Source: Paenibacillus sp. JJ-223
GTDB taxonomy: Bacteria; Bacillota; Bacilli; Paenibacillales; Paenibacillaceae
Length of the DNA: 64,000 nt
Assembly: GCF_927798175.1 (NCBI RefSeq)
Contig: NZ_CAKMMP010000001.1
Coordinates: 124,001 to 188,000 of the forward strand
Reading direction: 5' to 3'
The position numbers were made by a program, and so were the translations under genes. How positions within the stretch are numbered: the stretch's first letter is position 1; each line of letters starts with the position of its first letter. Positions 9,377 to 18,016 of this stretch are shown here, one piece after another. Under the pieces are notes generated by a model, which did no database searches, was not told the origin of the DNA, and was given only the letters and a program-made list of their open reading frames with translations.

Positions 9377-10009
9377 ATGCAACTGCAAAACCAAAACCAT
9401 CAAAACATGCACACAGGAACGGTTCCCCCACAACTGAATCATGGCGGCCACGAGATGTTTGACGTTCAGGAGGTGCTTAGCGGAGCGATCAATACGCTGA
9501 ACACGTATACCTTGCTGAGCGAACACGTGCAAGATCCTGAATTGAAGGACATTTTACAGCGTCAAAAACAATTCATCGCCGATGAATACAATATTACATT
9601 GGATTGTTTCAAATCCGGTCAGAATCCATCCAAAGAAACGCAAAGCTACAAAATGAAACAAGGCAATGATTTTATTTTTGGCATGAAACCAAGCCAGCCG
9701 AGAAAACCTATGCAGTCGGCATCGGAAATTTGTGACCAAACCATTTCCAATTGCATGCTGAATGCGGTCAAATCAGGAGCTGTCATGAAAACGACGGCTG
9801 CGATGGAAACCACAAACCCGGTTGTACGCCGCGTCCTGGCCGATTCGCTGCCGAATTGCATCGAAATGGCCTATGAAATCTCGATCTATCAAAATAAACG
9901 CGGTTTTTATCAAGTCCCTCAGCTGGCTCAGCAGGACATGACGCAAATCCAAAACGGCTTTGCTCCTGCGCCGATCCAGTCCATTCCGGGTGCAAACTTC
10001 ACGCATTAA
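9377..10009 (+). CDS. Spore coat protein, CotF family
   Basis: A 210-residue soluble protein with the CotF-like four-helix (ferritin-like) region: DVQEVLSGAINTLNTYTLLSEH, then ICDQTISNCMLNAVKSGAVM and RRVLADSLPNCIEMAYEISIY, followed by a proline-rich tail. Such proteins are deposited in the spore coat late in sporulation. The frame is open from 9299, but AGGAGG at 9361-9366 points to the ATG at 9377. It stands alone between the exporter gene and a strong terminator. Confidence 0.8.
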   Translation: MQLQNQNHQNMHTGTVPPQLNHGGHEMFDVQEVLSGAINTLNTYTLLSEHVQDPELKDILQRQKQFIADEYNITLDCFKSGQNPSKETQSYKMKQGNDFIFGMKPSQPRKPMQSASEICDQTISNCMLNAVKSGAVMKTTAAMETTNPVVRRVLADSLPNCIEMAYEISIYQNKRGFYQVPQLAQQDMTQIQNGFAPAPIQSIPGANFTH

Positions 10010-10060
10010 GCCGTTTGAAGCACATGGATTTCGGTGAATTACAATTATGTTGAAACAGAG

Positions 10061-10094
10061 AACCTTTGCTGATGAAAATCAGCAAAGGTTTTTT
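10061..10094 (+). terminator. Intrinsic terminator after the CotF-like gene
   Basis: A perfect 13-bp stem (AACCTTTGCTGAT / ATCAGCAAAGGTT) with a GAAA loop is followed by a run of T. Confidence 0.92.
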
Positions 10095-10170
10095 CGTCAT
10101 TGTTAAGCGATTCATTCCGCAACATTTTTTTCTGTATTACGATTCAACATCGATTTAACTCCCAGCACGA

Positions 10171-10208
10171 ATGAAAGCGTTTGACATATTTGAATATCGA
10201 TCTATAAT
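10171..10208 (+). promoter_or_regulatory. SigmaA-type promoter with an imperfect cre-like site over the -35
   Basis: TTGACA at 10181-10186 and TATAAT at 10203-10208 are 16 bp apart. TGAAAGCGTTTGAC (10171-10184) matches the left half of a CcpA cre site but diverges in the right half, and it overlaps the -35 box, which would suit catabolite repression. It drives a roughly 200-base leader before the sensor kinase gene. Confidence 0.6.
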
Positions 10209-10214
10209 TATGAA

Positions 10215-10414
10215 AAGAAATTGGACTTGGACGGCCAGAGATAAAAGGGCCCATGGTTTTTTCTGCCTGATTGGATTGAGATGCCGACAAGCTTCAACTA
10301 GGCCGATGCCTACGGGGAAAACGATAATCGGTACAGCTGTATGGATATAAACAGCAAGCTTCCATAACCAGGAGCTTGCTGTTTCATTTTTATAAGGAGA
10401 GAGAGCAGGCCGAC
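10215..10414 (+). promoter_or_regulatory. Structured 5' leader with internal terminator (possible attenuator)
   Basis: Between the promoter and the kinase start lies a leader that ends in a terminator-like hairpin, AACAGCAAGCT / AGCTTGCTGTT (10350-10380) followed by CATTTTT, just before the ribosome site. An earlier AAGCTT near 10289 could pair with the AAGCTT of the terminator stem and so compete with it. I cannot match the leader to a known riboswitch class. Confidence 0.5.
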
Positions 10415-12127
10415 ATGACACTTAAAAAAAGAATTTTTTTATTGTTTTTTCTCAGTGCGTTTATCCCTTTTATCAGCATATTCGCGATTTCTTACTACAC
10501 CATTGATTCCATTTTCGCCAATAAAATCGATGATGGCATCCGCAGCAATCTGCAGCAGGTGACGTCCTCGCTGGAGAATTCGATCACGAATATGAATCAT
10601 GTCACACAGCAGTTGTCCTATAGCGGAACTTTGGGCAAAAAATTGGATGAATTTTTGAAGCCTTCCGCCGATATTTTTGAATTGATCGAGGCCAGAGATG
10701 CATTAAAGAGCGAGCTGAACGTCGTTACGTTTACGAATCCGAATATCGGCTTGACCTTGTATTACTTTCAGAAAGAAGGCACGACCCAGTTCGGCAACTT
10801 TCCGATCAAAGATCGTTTTGCTCCCGAGTCTCTGCCCGTACTTTTCAAATCATATGGCATTGCGTACTATGGTCCTCATACCAGCATGAACCGATTCGAT
10901 GATCAACTGGTGTTGTCTGCGATGCGAAAAGTACAACTGCCTCAAAGGGACGATGTGTATATATACGTGGAATCCGGCTTTCGCCTGACACAGGAAACGC
11001 TTGGCTACAACCAATACAAAGGCGCTTTATCGCATTTGATCCTGAATGGGGAGGGTAACATCGTTTATAGTGAAATACCGGAAGCCATGAGAGTCGGAGA
11101 AAATTTCTCCAGCTTGTCGGAAGGGGCGGCCAAAGACGGAATATCCCGTGGTTATCATTGGTTCAAGGAGGATTCCTCGCAGAAATGGAGCGTCGTATCC
11201 GTCATTTCGCAGGCTCAGTATCAACAGGAGAAAAACCAGTGGCTGCTTCAAATATTGCTGGTCGCTTTATTTTTCCTCGGCTTTACCGTCTTTCTTGCTT
11301 GGCTGCTGTGGAAGATGGTCTACAAACCGCTCGGCCTGTTCCATTCGGAGATCAACGGTATGTCTAAAAATCCGCAAACGACAGGCAGCCAGGCTCGCAC
11401 GCAGATTCCCGAATTTGATTTTCTGCTCGGTGAATTTTCGAATATGCAGCATCAAATCCGGGCCCTCTTCAAGGAAGTGCAGCAGAAAGAGAAAATACGT
11501 GCCGATCTGGAAGTGGAAAAGCTGCTTTATCAGATCAATCCGCATTTTCTCATGAACACGCTGGATACGGTGCACTGGCTGGCCGTCATGAACGGACAAG
11601 GGGAAATCGACAAGCTGGTGCAGTCTTTGAACAAGCTGCTCTATTACAATTTGGGCAAATTAGGGCAAGTGTCCACGATGGAAGAGGAGATCGATGCGCT
11701 AAGACAGTATCTGATTTTGCAGCAGATTCGGTATGACTTTGAATTCGACGTCCGCATTACCGCGGATGAACAAGTCCTTCAAATCCCTGTACCCCGTTTT
11801 ATTTTGCAACCGCTGGTTGAAAATTCGCTTTATCATGGATTGAGCGACGAAGGTTTTATTCAAATTGAAGTTACGCGTACGGCAACGTTGAACATTATGA
11901 TCCAAGACAACGGAGCAGGCATGACGGAGGAGGCCATTCATAAACTGCTGAACAATCGTGTGGCTGAACAACAAAAAGTAGGAATGGGCATCGGACTCAA
12001 CTATGTCCACCGCATGCTGCAGGCACAGTACGGGGATCAGGCACGACTGGTGATTGAGAGTGAATTGGGAACAGGGACAAGCATATTGCTCATACTGCCT
12101 ATTAAAGGAGAAGAGATCTCGGCATGA
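10415..12127 (+). CDS. Sensor histidine kinase, YesM family
   Basis: A 570-residue membrane kinase. N-terminal membrane helix about residues 5-27, extracytoplasmic sensor region 28-275, second membrane helix 276-298, linker, then the His_kinase motif YQINPHFLMNTLDTVHWL with phospho-acceptor His377. The ATPase domain follows with N box ENSLYHG (469-475), QDNGAGM and GMGIGLNYVHRM. The ATG at 10415 is chosen over the upstream in-frame TTG because the latter lies inside the terminator hairpin. It overlaps the response regulator gene by 4 bases. With it and the importer downstream it probably senses an extracellular oligosaccharide, as YesM/LytS-like pairs do. Confidence 0.92.
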   Translation: MTLKKRIFLLFFLSAFIPFISIFAISYYTIDSIFANKIDDGIRSNLQQVTSSLENSITNMNHVTQQLSYSGTLGKKLDEFLKPSADIFELIEARDALKSELNVVTFTNPNIGLTLYYFQKEGTTQFGNFPIKDRFAPESLPVLFKSYGIAYYGPHTSMNRFDDQLVLSAMRKVQLPQRDDVYIYVESGFRLTQETLGYNQYKGALSHLILNGEGNIVYSEIPEAMRVGENFSSLSEGAAKDGISRGYHWFKEDSSQKWSVVSVISQAQYQQEKNQWLLQILLVALFFLGFTVFLAWLLWKMVYKPLGLFHSEINGMSKNPQTTGSQARTQIPEFDFLLGEFSNMQHQIRALFKEVQQKEKIRADLEVEKLLYQINPHFLMNTLDTVHWLAVMNGQGEIDKLVQSLNKLLYYNLGKLGQVSTMEEEIDALRQYLILQQIRYDFEFDVRITADEQVLQIPVPRFILQPLVENSLYHGLSDEGFIQIEVTRTATLNIMIQDNGAGMTEEAIHKLLNNRVAEQQKVGMGIGLNYVHRMLQAQYGDQARLVIESELGTGTSILLILPIKGEEISA

Positions 12128-13548
12128 TTAAGGTATTGATTGTGGATGACGATAAGCTGGTACGCAAAGGCATAAGCTCTGCGATGCCGTGGAGCGAGTT
12201 CAACATGGAGGTTGTCGGAGAAGCCAGCAACGGGTCGAAGGCGCTGGATTTCCTGAAATCCCAGCCGGTCGACCTGATGCTGACGGATCTGGCGATGCCG
12301 GTGATGTCGGGAATTGAACTGATGCGAGCTGCAAGGCAGCTTTATCCGGAGCTGCATATCGTCGTGTTGACGCTGCATCAGGATTTTGATTATATCCAGG
12401 AAGCGCTCAGGCTGGGAGCCATCGACTATATAGCCAAGGTTCAGCTTGAGAAAGAGCAGTTCGAACATGTTTTGCACCGCATCCGTTCCCGAATGGACGA
12501 GCTGGCGAAAACAAATCGAAAGCTGCCTTCGCTGCATGAACTCAACGTTCATTACCGGAAGGTATACGCGCTGGTTTCGCTGGATCGCAAATCCGAGCAG
12601 CGGTGGCCGTTGGAACTGACTGCCCATGGAGATGAGATCAGGTGGGAGGTTGAGCGGAATAGCTGGATGTGGGCGGCACCTGAACACAGAGAGGATCAAC
12701 TGTTTCAACAATTGCAGCAATCACTCAATCAAGTTCCTCAAGGTACGCTGCTGGTTATATCCGATATCCAGGAACGAACGTGGTCGCAAATCCAGAACTG
12801 GATTATGAATTATACAGAGACGTCTTTATTCTATGCCTACAATCCGGATGACCCGGTCATTGCCGTTTCAATGAATGAGGAAGACACCTTTCCTGAAGAA
12901 CCGAGGGATGAGGACATCGATCGAATTAAGCAAAGTTGGTTCCAAACCCCATGGACCCACCATGACGGTTACTATAACCAACTGATTGAACAGTTCAAAT
13001 CATTGCGATTGCATCGAGGCCAGCTGATGGGATTGCTGTACTCGATCGTTATGGAGTGGAACCGCCTTTTTGCCCAAACGACGCTTGGAAGAATCTCCAT
13101 GATCCATTCTTTCCAGTCCTGGCACGAGGTAGAGGCATGGATCAAACAGACCGCTTCAGGCATTCGAAAGGCCGATGAACAGACTTCGTATTCACAGGAG
13201 ATCATCGATGCCGTAAAAAAAGCGGTGATGATCGTGCAGCATAATTTGGACCAGGCGTATACAGCTTCCGGCCTCTCCCAACAGCTCAATATCAGCCGAA
13301 GCTACTTCAGCCAATGTTTCAAGGATCTGATGGGGAAAACCTTTAATGAGTACTCCCGATTCATACGAATAGAGAAGTCCAAAGAGTATTTACTGAATAC
13401 GAATAATACGATTTTTTGGATTGCAGAGCGGGTAGGCTATACGGATGAAAAATATTTCAGCCGCATGTTTCGCGAACTGACAGGCATGCTGCCAAGCGAA
13501 TATCGGCAGGCCGGGAGAGGGGATAAACAGCAAACCTCTTCCAGATGA
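12124..13548 (+). CDS. AraC-type response regulator, YesN family
   Basis: A 474-residue regulator. Receiver domain residues 1-120 with acidic pocket DDD (8-10), phospho-acceptor Asp55 (LTDLAMP), and the conserved Lys in DYIAKVQ, where the usual Lys-Pro is Lys-Val. The middle region is a linker or ligand module. The C-terminal AraC DNA-binding domain (about 370-468) has two helix-turn-helix units: SGLSQQLNISRSYFSQCFKD and IAERVGYTDEKYFSRMFREL. Translationally coupled to the kinase by an ATGA overlap. The likely target is the lipoprotein/permease operon starting at 14107. Confidence 0.93.
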   Translation: MIKVLIVDDDKLVRKGISSAMPWSEFNMEVVGEASNGSKALDFLKSQPVDLMLTDLAMPVMSGIELMRAARQLYPELHIVVLTLHQDFDYIQEALRLGAIDYIAKVQLEKEQFEHVLHRIRSRMDELAKTNRKLPSLHELNVHYRKVYALVSLDRKSEQRWPLELTAHGDEIRWEVERNSWMWAAPEHREDQLFQQLQQSLNQVPQGTLLVISDIQERTWSQIQNWIMNYTETSLFYAYNPDDPVIAVSMNEEDTFPEEPRDEDIDRIKQSWFQTPWTHHDGYYNQLIEQFKSLRLHRGQLMGLLYSIVMEWNRLFAQTTLGRISMIHSFQSWHEVEAWIKQTASGIRKADEQTSYSQEIIDAVKKAVMIVQHNLDQAYTASGLSQQLNISRSYFSQCFKDLMGKTFNEYSRFIRIEKSKEYLLNTNNTIFWIAERVGYTDEKYFSRMFRELTGMLPSEYRQAGRGDKQQTSSR

Positions 13549-13556
13549 CCGACGAT

Positions 13557-13785
13557 CTATATAAACTGCAAAAAACAAACACACATTAACGGAGAGGCAG
13601 AACCAATCTGGAGAAGCAAAGCGTTCTAAAAGCTTTCTGAAAGAAAGCTGCATCGGAAGCATAGGCTTATCACCGGATTTTCCCCTTAGAAAAGGGGAAT
13701 CCCAAAAATCTGGGGATAACAGCGATCGGAAGATGGTACTGCACTCGCAGTGCCCTAGTGAAAATGATTAGTGCGGTTTATATAG
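13557..13785 (+). repeat. Structured repeat, copy A (complete, about 229 bp)
   Basis: Bounded by CTATATAAACTGC (13557-13569) and GCGGTTTATATAG (13773-13785), a 13-pair end stem with one U-G wobble. Inside are an AGCTTTCT/AGAAAGCT hairpin near 13631-13650, a long stem TTATCACCGGATTTT / AAAATCTGGGGATAA enclosing CCCCTT/AAGGGG, and a GCACT/AGTGC hairpin at 13741-13753. Copies B, C, D and E share long stretches. No open reading frame is conserved. It sits between the regulator gene and the binding-protein gene. Confidence 0.93.
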
Positions 13786-14106
13786 ACGAAAAAAACGAAT
13801 ATAAAGGTCAAGGAAGCGGGCTGGGTGACCAAATCCCACGATGATCGTTGAACGCCGTCAGATTCCTGTTTCAGGAGCTGCCGGTTTTTGTTTTTTGACC
13901 GACGAATCGCATGGATAGACGATTGTATGTCAGTAGGTAGGATAAATGTTCACAAGTGAACCGCTGTTTCAGGGATTCCGGTTGAAACTGTAACCATTCT
14001 TCTATCCAAACAGACGTTCAATCCCTATCTCGATGAGTCTTCTCTTTATTTTATAATGAAAGCGCAAACAACAATAAACAATCAGAACGAAGGGGAATCG
14101 AATGCG
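13786..14106 (+). promoter_or_regulatory. Leader/control region of the binding-protein operon
   Basis: This gene-free stretch holds a hairpin near 13856-13888 (TCCTG/CAGGA with flanking pairs, followed by TTTTTGTTTTTTG), which looks like a terminator or attenuator. Next comes a perfect 14-bp palindrome GTTCACAAGTGAAC at 13948-13961, a good operator candidate, and a TATAAT at 14052-14057 with no clear -35. The regulator that binds is unknown; the AraC-type protein encoded just upstream is the obvious candidate. Confidence 0.5.
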
Positions 14107-15843
14107 ATGAGAACAAAATGGTCCATGAAAAGCGTGCGGTTGACGAAACGTCTGGCCGTGCTGTCGATGTCTGCGCTGATGGTTACAACCCTTGCGGCAT
14201 GTGGGGGCGCCTCCGATGCTCCTACGGCGGAGGAAGCAGGCAAATATGAGGTAACGCCGGGAGATCCGTTCAGCGCTTATAAAGATGAAATCACCGTCAC
14301 CATGGGTCGCGTAACTACGGCCAACCCGAAACTGCCGGCCGGAGACACCTATGAGAATAACGCATATACCCGACTGGTCAAAGACACGTTTAACGCTCAG
14401 ATTAAAGATCAATTTGAAGCTAATGGCGAAGATTACAGCCGTCAAGTTTCGCTGGCCATCGCATCCGGGGAACTGCCTGACATGATGCGCGTCGATTCCA
14501 AGGATGAGCTGAAGGAACTGGTGGATAATGATCTGATTGAGGATCTGACGGCCGTTTACGATCAATATGCCACGGATAACATCAAGCAGATTTATGATTC
14601 CTATGATGGACGCGCTTTGGACAATGCAACGATCGATGGACGTTTGATGGCCCTTCCGGCAACTGCTTTGGATTCCGCACCAGCGATGGTTTGGGTCCGT
14701 CAAGATTGGCTGGATCTGCTGGGCATTCAACTAGATGCCGATGGAGACGGAGCCCTCACGCTCGATGAAGTGGAGAAAACGGCGCTGGAATTTCTGAAAA
14801 GAGATCCTGGTCAATCCGGAAACCCGGTCGGCATTCCATTTGTGAATACGCTGAACACAACAGATTATAATGCTTCTGCCTATACCATGCTGGGAGTTGC
14901 CTCAACGGAGGGCGCATTCCCGCAATATTGGATGAATGGCGAAGACGGCAACATCGTTTATGGCTCCACAACAGAAGAAACGAAGCGGATGCTGGGCATC
15001 ATGGCGGATTGGTTCAAGAAAGGGATCATCGACCCGCAATTCGGGACACGCACGTTTGATGATATTACCGCACTCTACACCAACGGCCAAAGCGGGATCG
15101 CTTTTGGACCATGGCATATTCCCGACTGGGGACTGATCAGCGTGAAACAGATGGATAAAGATGCAAAATTCACGGCATATACGTTGGAGGATGCAAACGG
15201 TAAAGTGAACGTGGCGCATGCCAATCCATCCAATCAGTTCATCGTGGTAAGAAAAGGATATGAGCACCCTGAACTGGCCGTCAAAATTGTAAACCTGTTC
15301 TACGACAAACTGGCCAATGATAAAGATGTCGCAACAACGATGCCGGAAGCCGCCAAGTATCAGGAAACCGGGGTAGACGGTTCGACCCGACCGTTTAATA
15401 TCGAAGTCAACTCCGCTACGTCGCTGCTGGATGATTATTCCGATGTCGTTCGCGGGATTAAAGGAGAGATCGGTCTGGATCAAGTTCGTACAACCGAATC
15501 GAAAAACAATATCGGAAGCATCAAAACCTATTTGAGCGATATGGATACGGATAACGTTACGGCCTGGTCGAAATATCACTCGCGGATCAACGGAGTCGGG
15601 CTGATCGACAAACTGACAGAGGAAAATAAATTCGTATGGATGACACCTGCATTCTCCGGAACGACGCCAAGCATGAAACAGACGTGGGCGAATCTGACGA
15701 AGCTGGAGCAGGAATCGTTCATCAAAATCGTGACAGGTTCAGAGCCTCTGGACTACTTCGATACCTTCGTCAGCAATTGGAAGAAACAAGGCGGCGACCA
15801 AGTCATTCAGGAAATACAAGCCGAGGTCGCATCGAAAAAATAA
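14107..15843 (+). CDS. Extracellular sugar-binding lipoprotein with EF-hand-like loop
   Basis: A 578-residue solute-binding protein. The signal peptide ends in LAAC, with Cys32 the lipid site. Residues 210-221 read DADGDGALTLDE, a full 12-position EF-hand-type calcium loop (acidic at 1, 3, 5 and Glu at 12). The C-terminal segment SGTTPSMKQTWANLTKLEQE is typical of the LplA class. The ATG at 14107 is chosen because GAAGGGG lies upstream at 14088-14094, whereas the earlier in-frame ATG at 14056 overlaps a TATAAT. It feeds the two permeases downstream. Confidence 0.92.
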   Translation: MRTKWSMKSVRLTKRLAVLSMSALMVTTLAACGGASDAPTAEEAGKYEVTPGDPFSAYKDEITVTMGRVTTANPKLPAGDTYENNAYTRLVKDTFNAQIKDQFEANGEDYSRQVSLAIASGELPDMMRVDSKDELKELVDNDLIEDLTAVYDQYATDNIKQIYDSYDGRALDNATIDGRLMALPATALDSAPAMVWVRQDWLDLLGIQLDADGDGALTLDEVEKTALEFLKRDPGQSGNPVGIPFVNTLNTTDYNASAYTMLGVASTEGAFPQYWMNGEDGNIVYGSTTEETKRMLGIMADWFKKGIIDPQFGTRTFDDITALYTNGQSGIAFGPWHIPDWGLISVKQMDKDAKFTAYTLEDANGKVNVAHANPSNQFIVVRKGYEHPELAVKIVNLFYDKLANDKDVATTMPEAAKYQETGVDGSTRPFNIEVNSATSLLDDYSDVVRGIKGEIGLDQVRTTESKNNIGSIKTYLSDMDTDNVTAWSKYHSRINGVGLIDKLTEENKFVWMTPAFSGTTPSMKQTWANLTKLEQESFIKIVTGSEPLDYFDTFVSNWKKQGGDQVIQEIQAEVASKK

Positions 15844-15863
15844 ACATCCATGAACAATGGCAG

Positions 15864-15883
15864 GGCTGCGATTGCAGCCTTTC
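15864..15883 (+). terminator. Stem-loop between lipoprotein and permease genes
   Basis: GGCTGC-GATT-GCAGCC followed by TTTCTT. It is a short terminator-like or mRNA-protecting stem in the spacer, well placed to make the binding protein more abundant than the permeases. Confidence 0.5.
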
Positions 15884-15903
15884 TTCACGAAAGGGGTTCA
15901 TCC

Positions 15904-16818
15904 ATGAAGCAGGGGAATTTGAAAGCAAGAGGCCGGTTAGGCACGGGTGCCATGTATCATATGATGATGCTGCCGGGCATTTTGTTTTTGCTGGTATTCA
16001 GCTATGTTCCGATGGTCGGCGTCATTACGGCTTTTCAGGACTACATACCGGCCAAGGGCATGTTCGGCTCCGAGTTTGTCGGGTTGAAGCATTTTATTTA
16101 TATGTTTAAGCTGCCGGATATCGCGCAGGTCATCAGCAATACGCTGGTGATTGCCATTGCCAAAATTGTGCTGGGAACGATGATGGCGATCATTTTTTCC
16201 ATTTTGTTAAATGAGATCCGCCTGAAATTCGTCAAAAAATCCGTGCAGACGATCGTTTATCTGCCGCACTTTTTATCCTGGGTCGTTCTGGCGTCCGTCG
16301 TTGTCAACATGTTCAGTCTGGACGGAATCGTAAATCAAATGTTGGCGTTCTTTGGCCTGCAAAATATTAATTTCCTTGGCAGCAACACCTGGTTCCAGCC
16401 ACTGATTATTGGAACGGACGTGTGGAAGGAGTTCGGTTACAGTTCCATCGTCTATTTGGCTGCCATCACTTCGATCGATCCCGGTCTGTATGAAGCGGCA
16501 GGAATGGATGGGGCCAGCTGGTGGAGAAAAGTATGGCATATTACCCTGCCGGGCATGCTGCCTATTATCCTCCTCATGGGTGTAATGAGCCTGACCAATA
16601 TTTTGAGTGCCGGCTTCGATCAAATCTATAATCTGTATAACCCGGTCGTCTATGAGTCGGGAGATATTCTGGATACCTATGTTTATCGCATCGGACTTGT
16701 CGGGCGTCAGTATAGCTTCGGTACGGCTGTCGGCTTGTTCAAATCCGTGATCGGAATCGTTTTGCTTTTGTCCGCCAATCAATTGGCCAAAAAATATACC
16801 GACCGAAAAATATTTTAA
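15904..16818 (+). CDS. Sugar ABC transporter permease, LplB type
   Basis: A 304-residue integral membrane protein with about six helices and the EAA loop YEAAGMDGASWWRKVWHITLP near residue 196. It ends in LAKKYTDRKIF, like the partial permease at the left edge of the window. The frame is open from 15850, but GAAAGGGG at 15889-15896 supports the ATG at 15904, and the earlier ATG has no ribosome site and precedes the stem-loop. First permease of the importer for this locus. Confidence 0.93.
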   Translation: MKQGNLKARGRLGTGAMYHMMMLPGILFLLVFSYVPMVGVITAFQDYIPAKGMFGSEFVGLKHFIYMFKLPDIAQVISNTLVIAIAKIVLGTMMAIIFSILLNEIRLKFVKKSVQTIVYLPHFLSWVVLASVVVNMFSLDGIVNQMLAFFGLQNINFLGSNTWFQPLIIGTDVWKEFGYSSIVYLAAITSIDPGLYEAAGMDGASWWRKVWHITLPGMLPIILLMGVMSLTNILSAGFDQIYNLYNPVVYESGDILDTYVYRIGLVGRQYSFGTAVGLFKSVIGIVLLLSANQLAKKYTDRKIF

Positions 16819-16831
16819 GGAGGCAACGTCC

Positions 16832-17725
16832 GTGCCCTATTCCGCAAATGTAAAAGACCGAATTGGCCGGTTTGTCATCTATGCCATCGTCATCTTCCTG
16901 GCATTGATCTGCCTTCTTCCGTTATGGAACATCGTTGCGATTTCATTCAGCAGCAGCGAGGCCGTATCCGCGAATGCGGTAGGCCTCATTCCGGTCAATT
17001 TTACAACAGCAGCCTATACGAAAATTATCGACGATGCCCAGTTCTGGCGTTCTTTCGGCATATCCGTGCTGCGCGTCGTACTTACACTGATCCTTAACAT
17101 GATTCTTATCATATTGATGGCATACCCGCTATCCAAGTCGAAAAGGGAATTCAAGGGCAGAAACATTTATATGAATATTATGATTTTTGCCATGCTGTTC
17201 AGCGGGGGGATGATTCCCAGCTACCTGCTGATCAAAAACCTGGATATGCTGAATACGATCTGGTCGCTTGTTCTGCCGGGGGCTGTCCCTATTTTCAGTG
17301 TGATTCTCGTGATGAATTTCTTCTCGGCCGTGCCCAAAGCGCTGGAAGAAGCCGCATTCATCGATGGGGCGAACCCGCTCCAGGTCTTGTTCAAAGTGTA
17401 TGTTCCCGTATCCATCCCGGCGCTGGCGACGGTTGCGTTATTCAGTATCGTCGGTACGTGGAATGACTTCTTCAGCGGTTTGATCTACATGACCAAAGTC
17501 AGCAATTATCCGCTAATGACCTATATTCAATCCCTTAACGTGAATATTGCGGAACTGCTGCAAGCCGGGACCAATTCTTCCGAGCTCAGCAGTCTGACCG
17601 AAATTTCGAACAAAAACCTGAATGCAGCCAAAATCGTAGTCGCCGTCATCCCGCTGCTGCTGATTTATCCCTTGCTGCAAAAATACTTTGTCACCGGCAT
17701 TGTCGTCGGATCGGTCAAGGAATAA
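16832..17725 (+). CDS. Sugar ABC transporter permease, YtcP/LplC type
   Basis: A 297-residue membrane protein with the EAA loop EEAAFIDGANPLQVLFKVYVP near residue 171 and the family end LLQKYFVTGIVVGSVKE. GTG start with AAGGAGG just upstream. It completes the lipoprotein/permease/permease set begun at 14107. No ATP-binding subunit gene follows; repeat copy B and then alpha-glucosidase genes come next. Confidence 0.93.
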   Translation: MPYSANVKDRIGRFVIYAIVIFLALICLLPLWNIVAISFSSSEAVSANAVGLIPVNFTTAAYTKIIDDAQFWRSFGISVLRVVLTLILNMILIILMAYPLSKSKREFKGRNIYMNIMIFAMLFSGGMIPSYLLIKNLDMLNTIWSLVLPGAVPIFSVILVMNFFSAVPKALEEAAFIDGANPLQVLFKVYVPVSIPALATVALFSIVGTWNDFFSGLIYMTKVSNYPLMTYIQSLNVNIAELLQAGTNSSELSSLTEISNKNLNAAKIVVAVIPLLLIYPLLQKYFVTGIVVGSVKE

Positions 17726-17757
17726 TAAGATGCTGTGAAACCATGAAGATAAACCGA

Positions 17758-17998
17758 GTATAAAAACCGCAAAAAACATACGCATCTTAACGGAGAGGCA
17801 GGACCAATCTGGAGAAGCGAAGCGTTCGCCTAAAAGCTTTCTGAAAGAAAGTTGCATCGGAAGCATAGGCTTATCACCGGATTTTCTCCTTTGAAAAAGG
17901 AAATCGAAAAAATCTGGGGATAACAGCGATCGGAAGATGGTGCTGCACTCGTAGTGGCCTAGTGTAATTGAATAGTGCGGTTTCTATATACATGTGTT
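17758..17998 (+). repeat. Structured repeat, copy B (complete, about 241 bp)
   Basis: Same order of blocks as copy A: AAACCGC on the left (near 17766) and GCGGTTT on the right (near 17978-17984), the GGAGAGGCAGGACCAATCTG block, a GCGAA/TTCGC mini-hairpin, the CTTTC/GAAAG hairpin, and the long stem around CTCCTTT/AAAGGAA. In the end stem, copy A's U-G pair is C-G here; in the inner hairpin a C-G pair of copy A is T-A here. It separates the permease gene from the first alpha-glucosidase. Confidence 0.92.
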
Positions 17999-18016
17999 AG
18001 AAAGGTTGTATGAACG

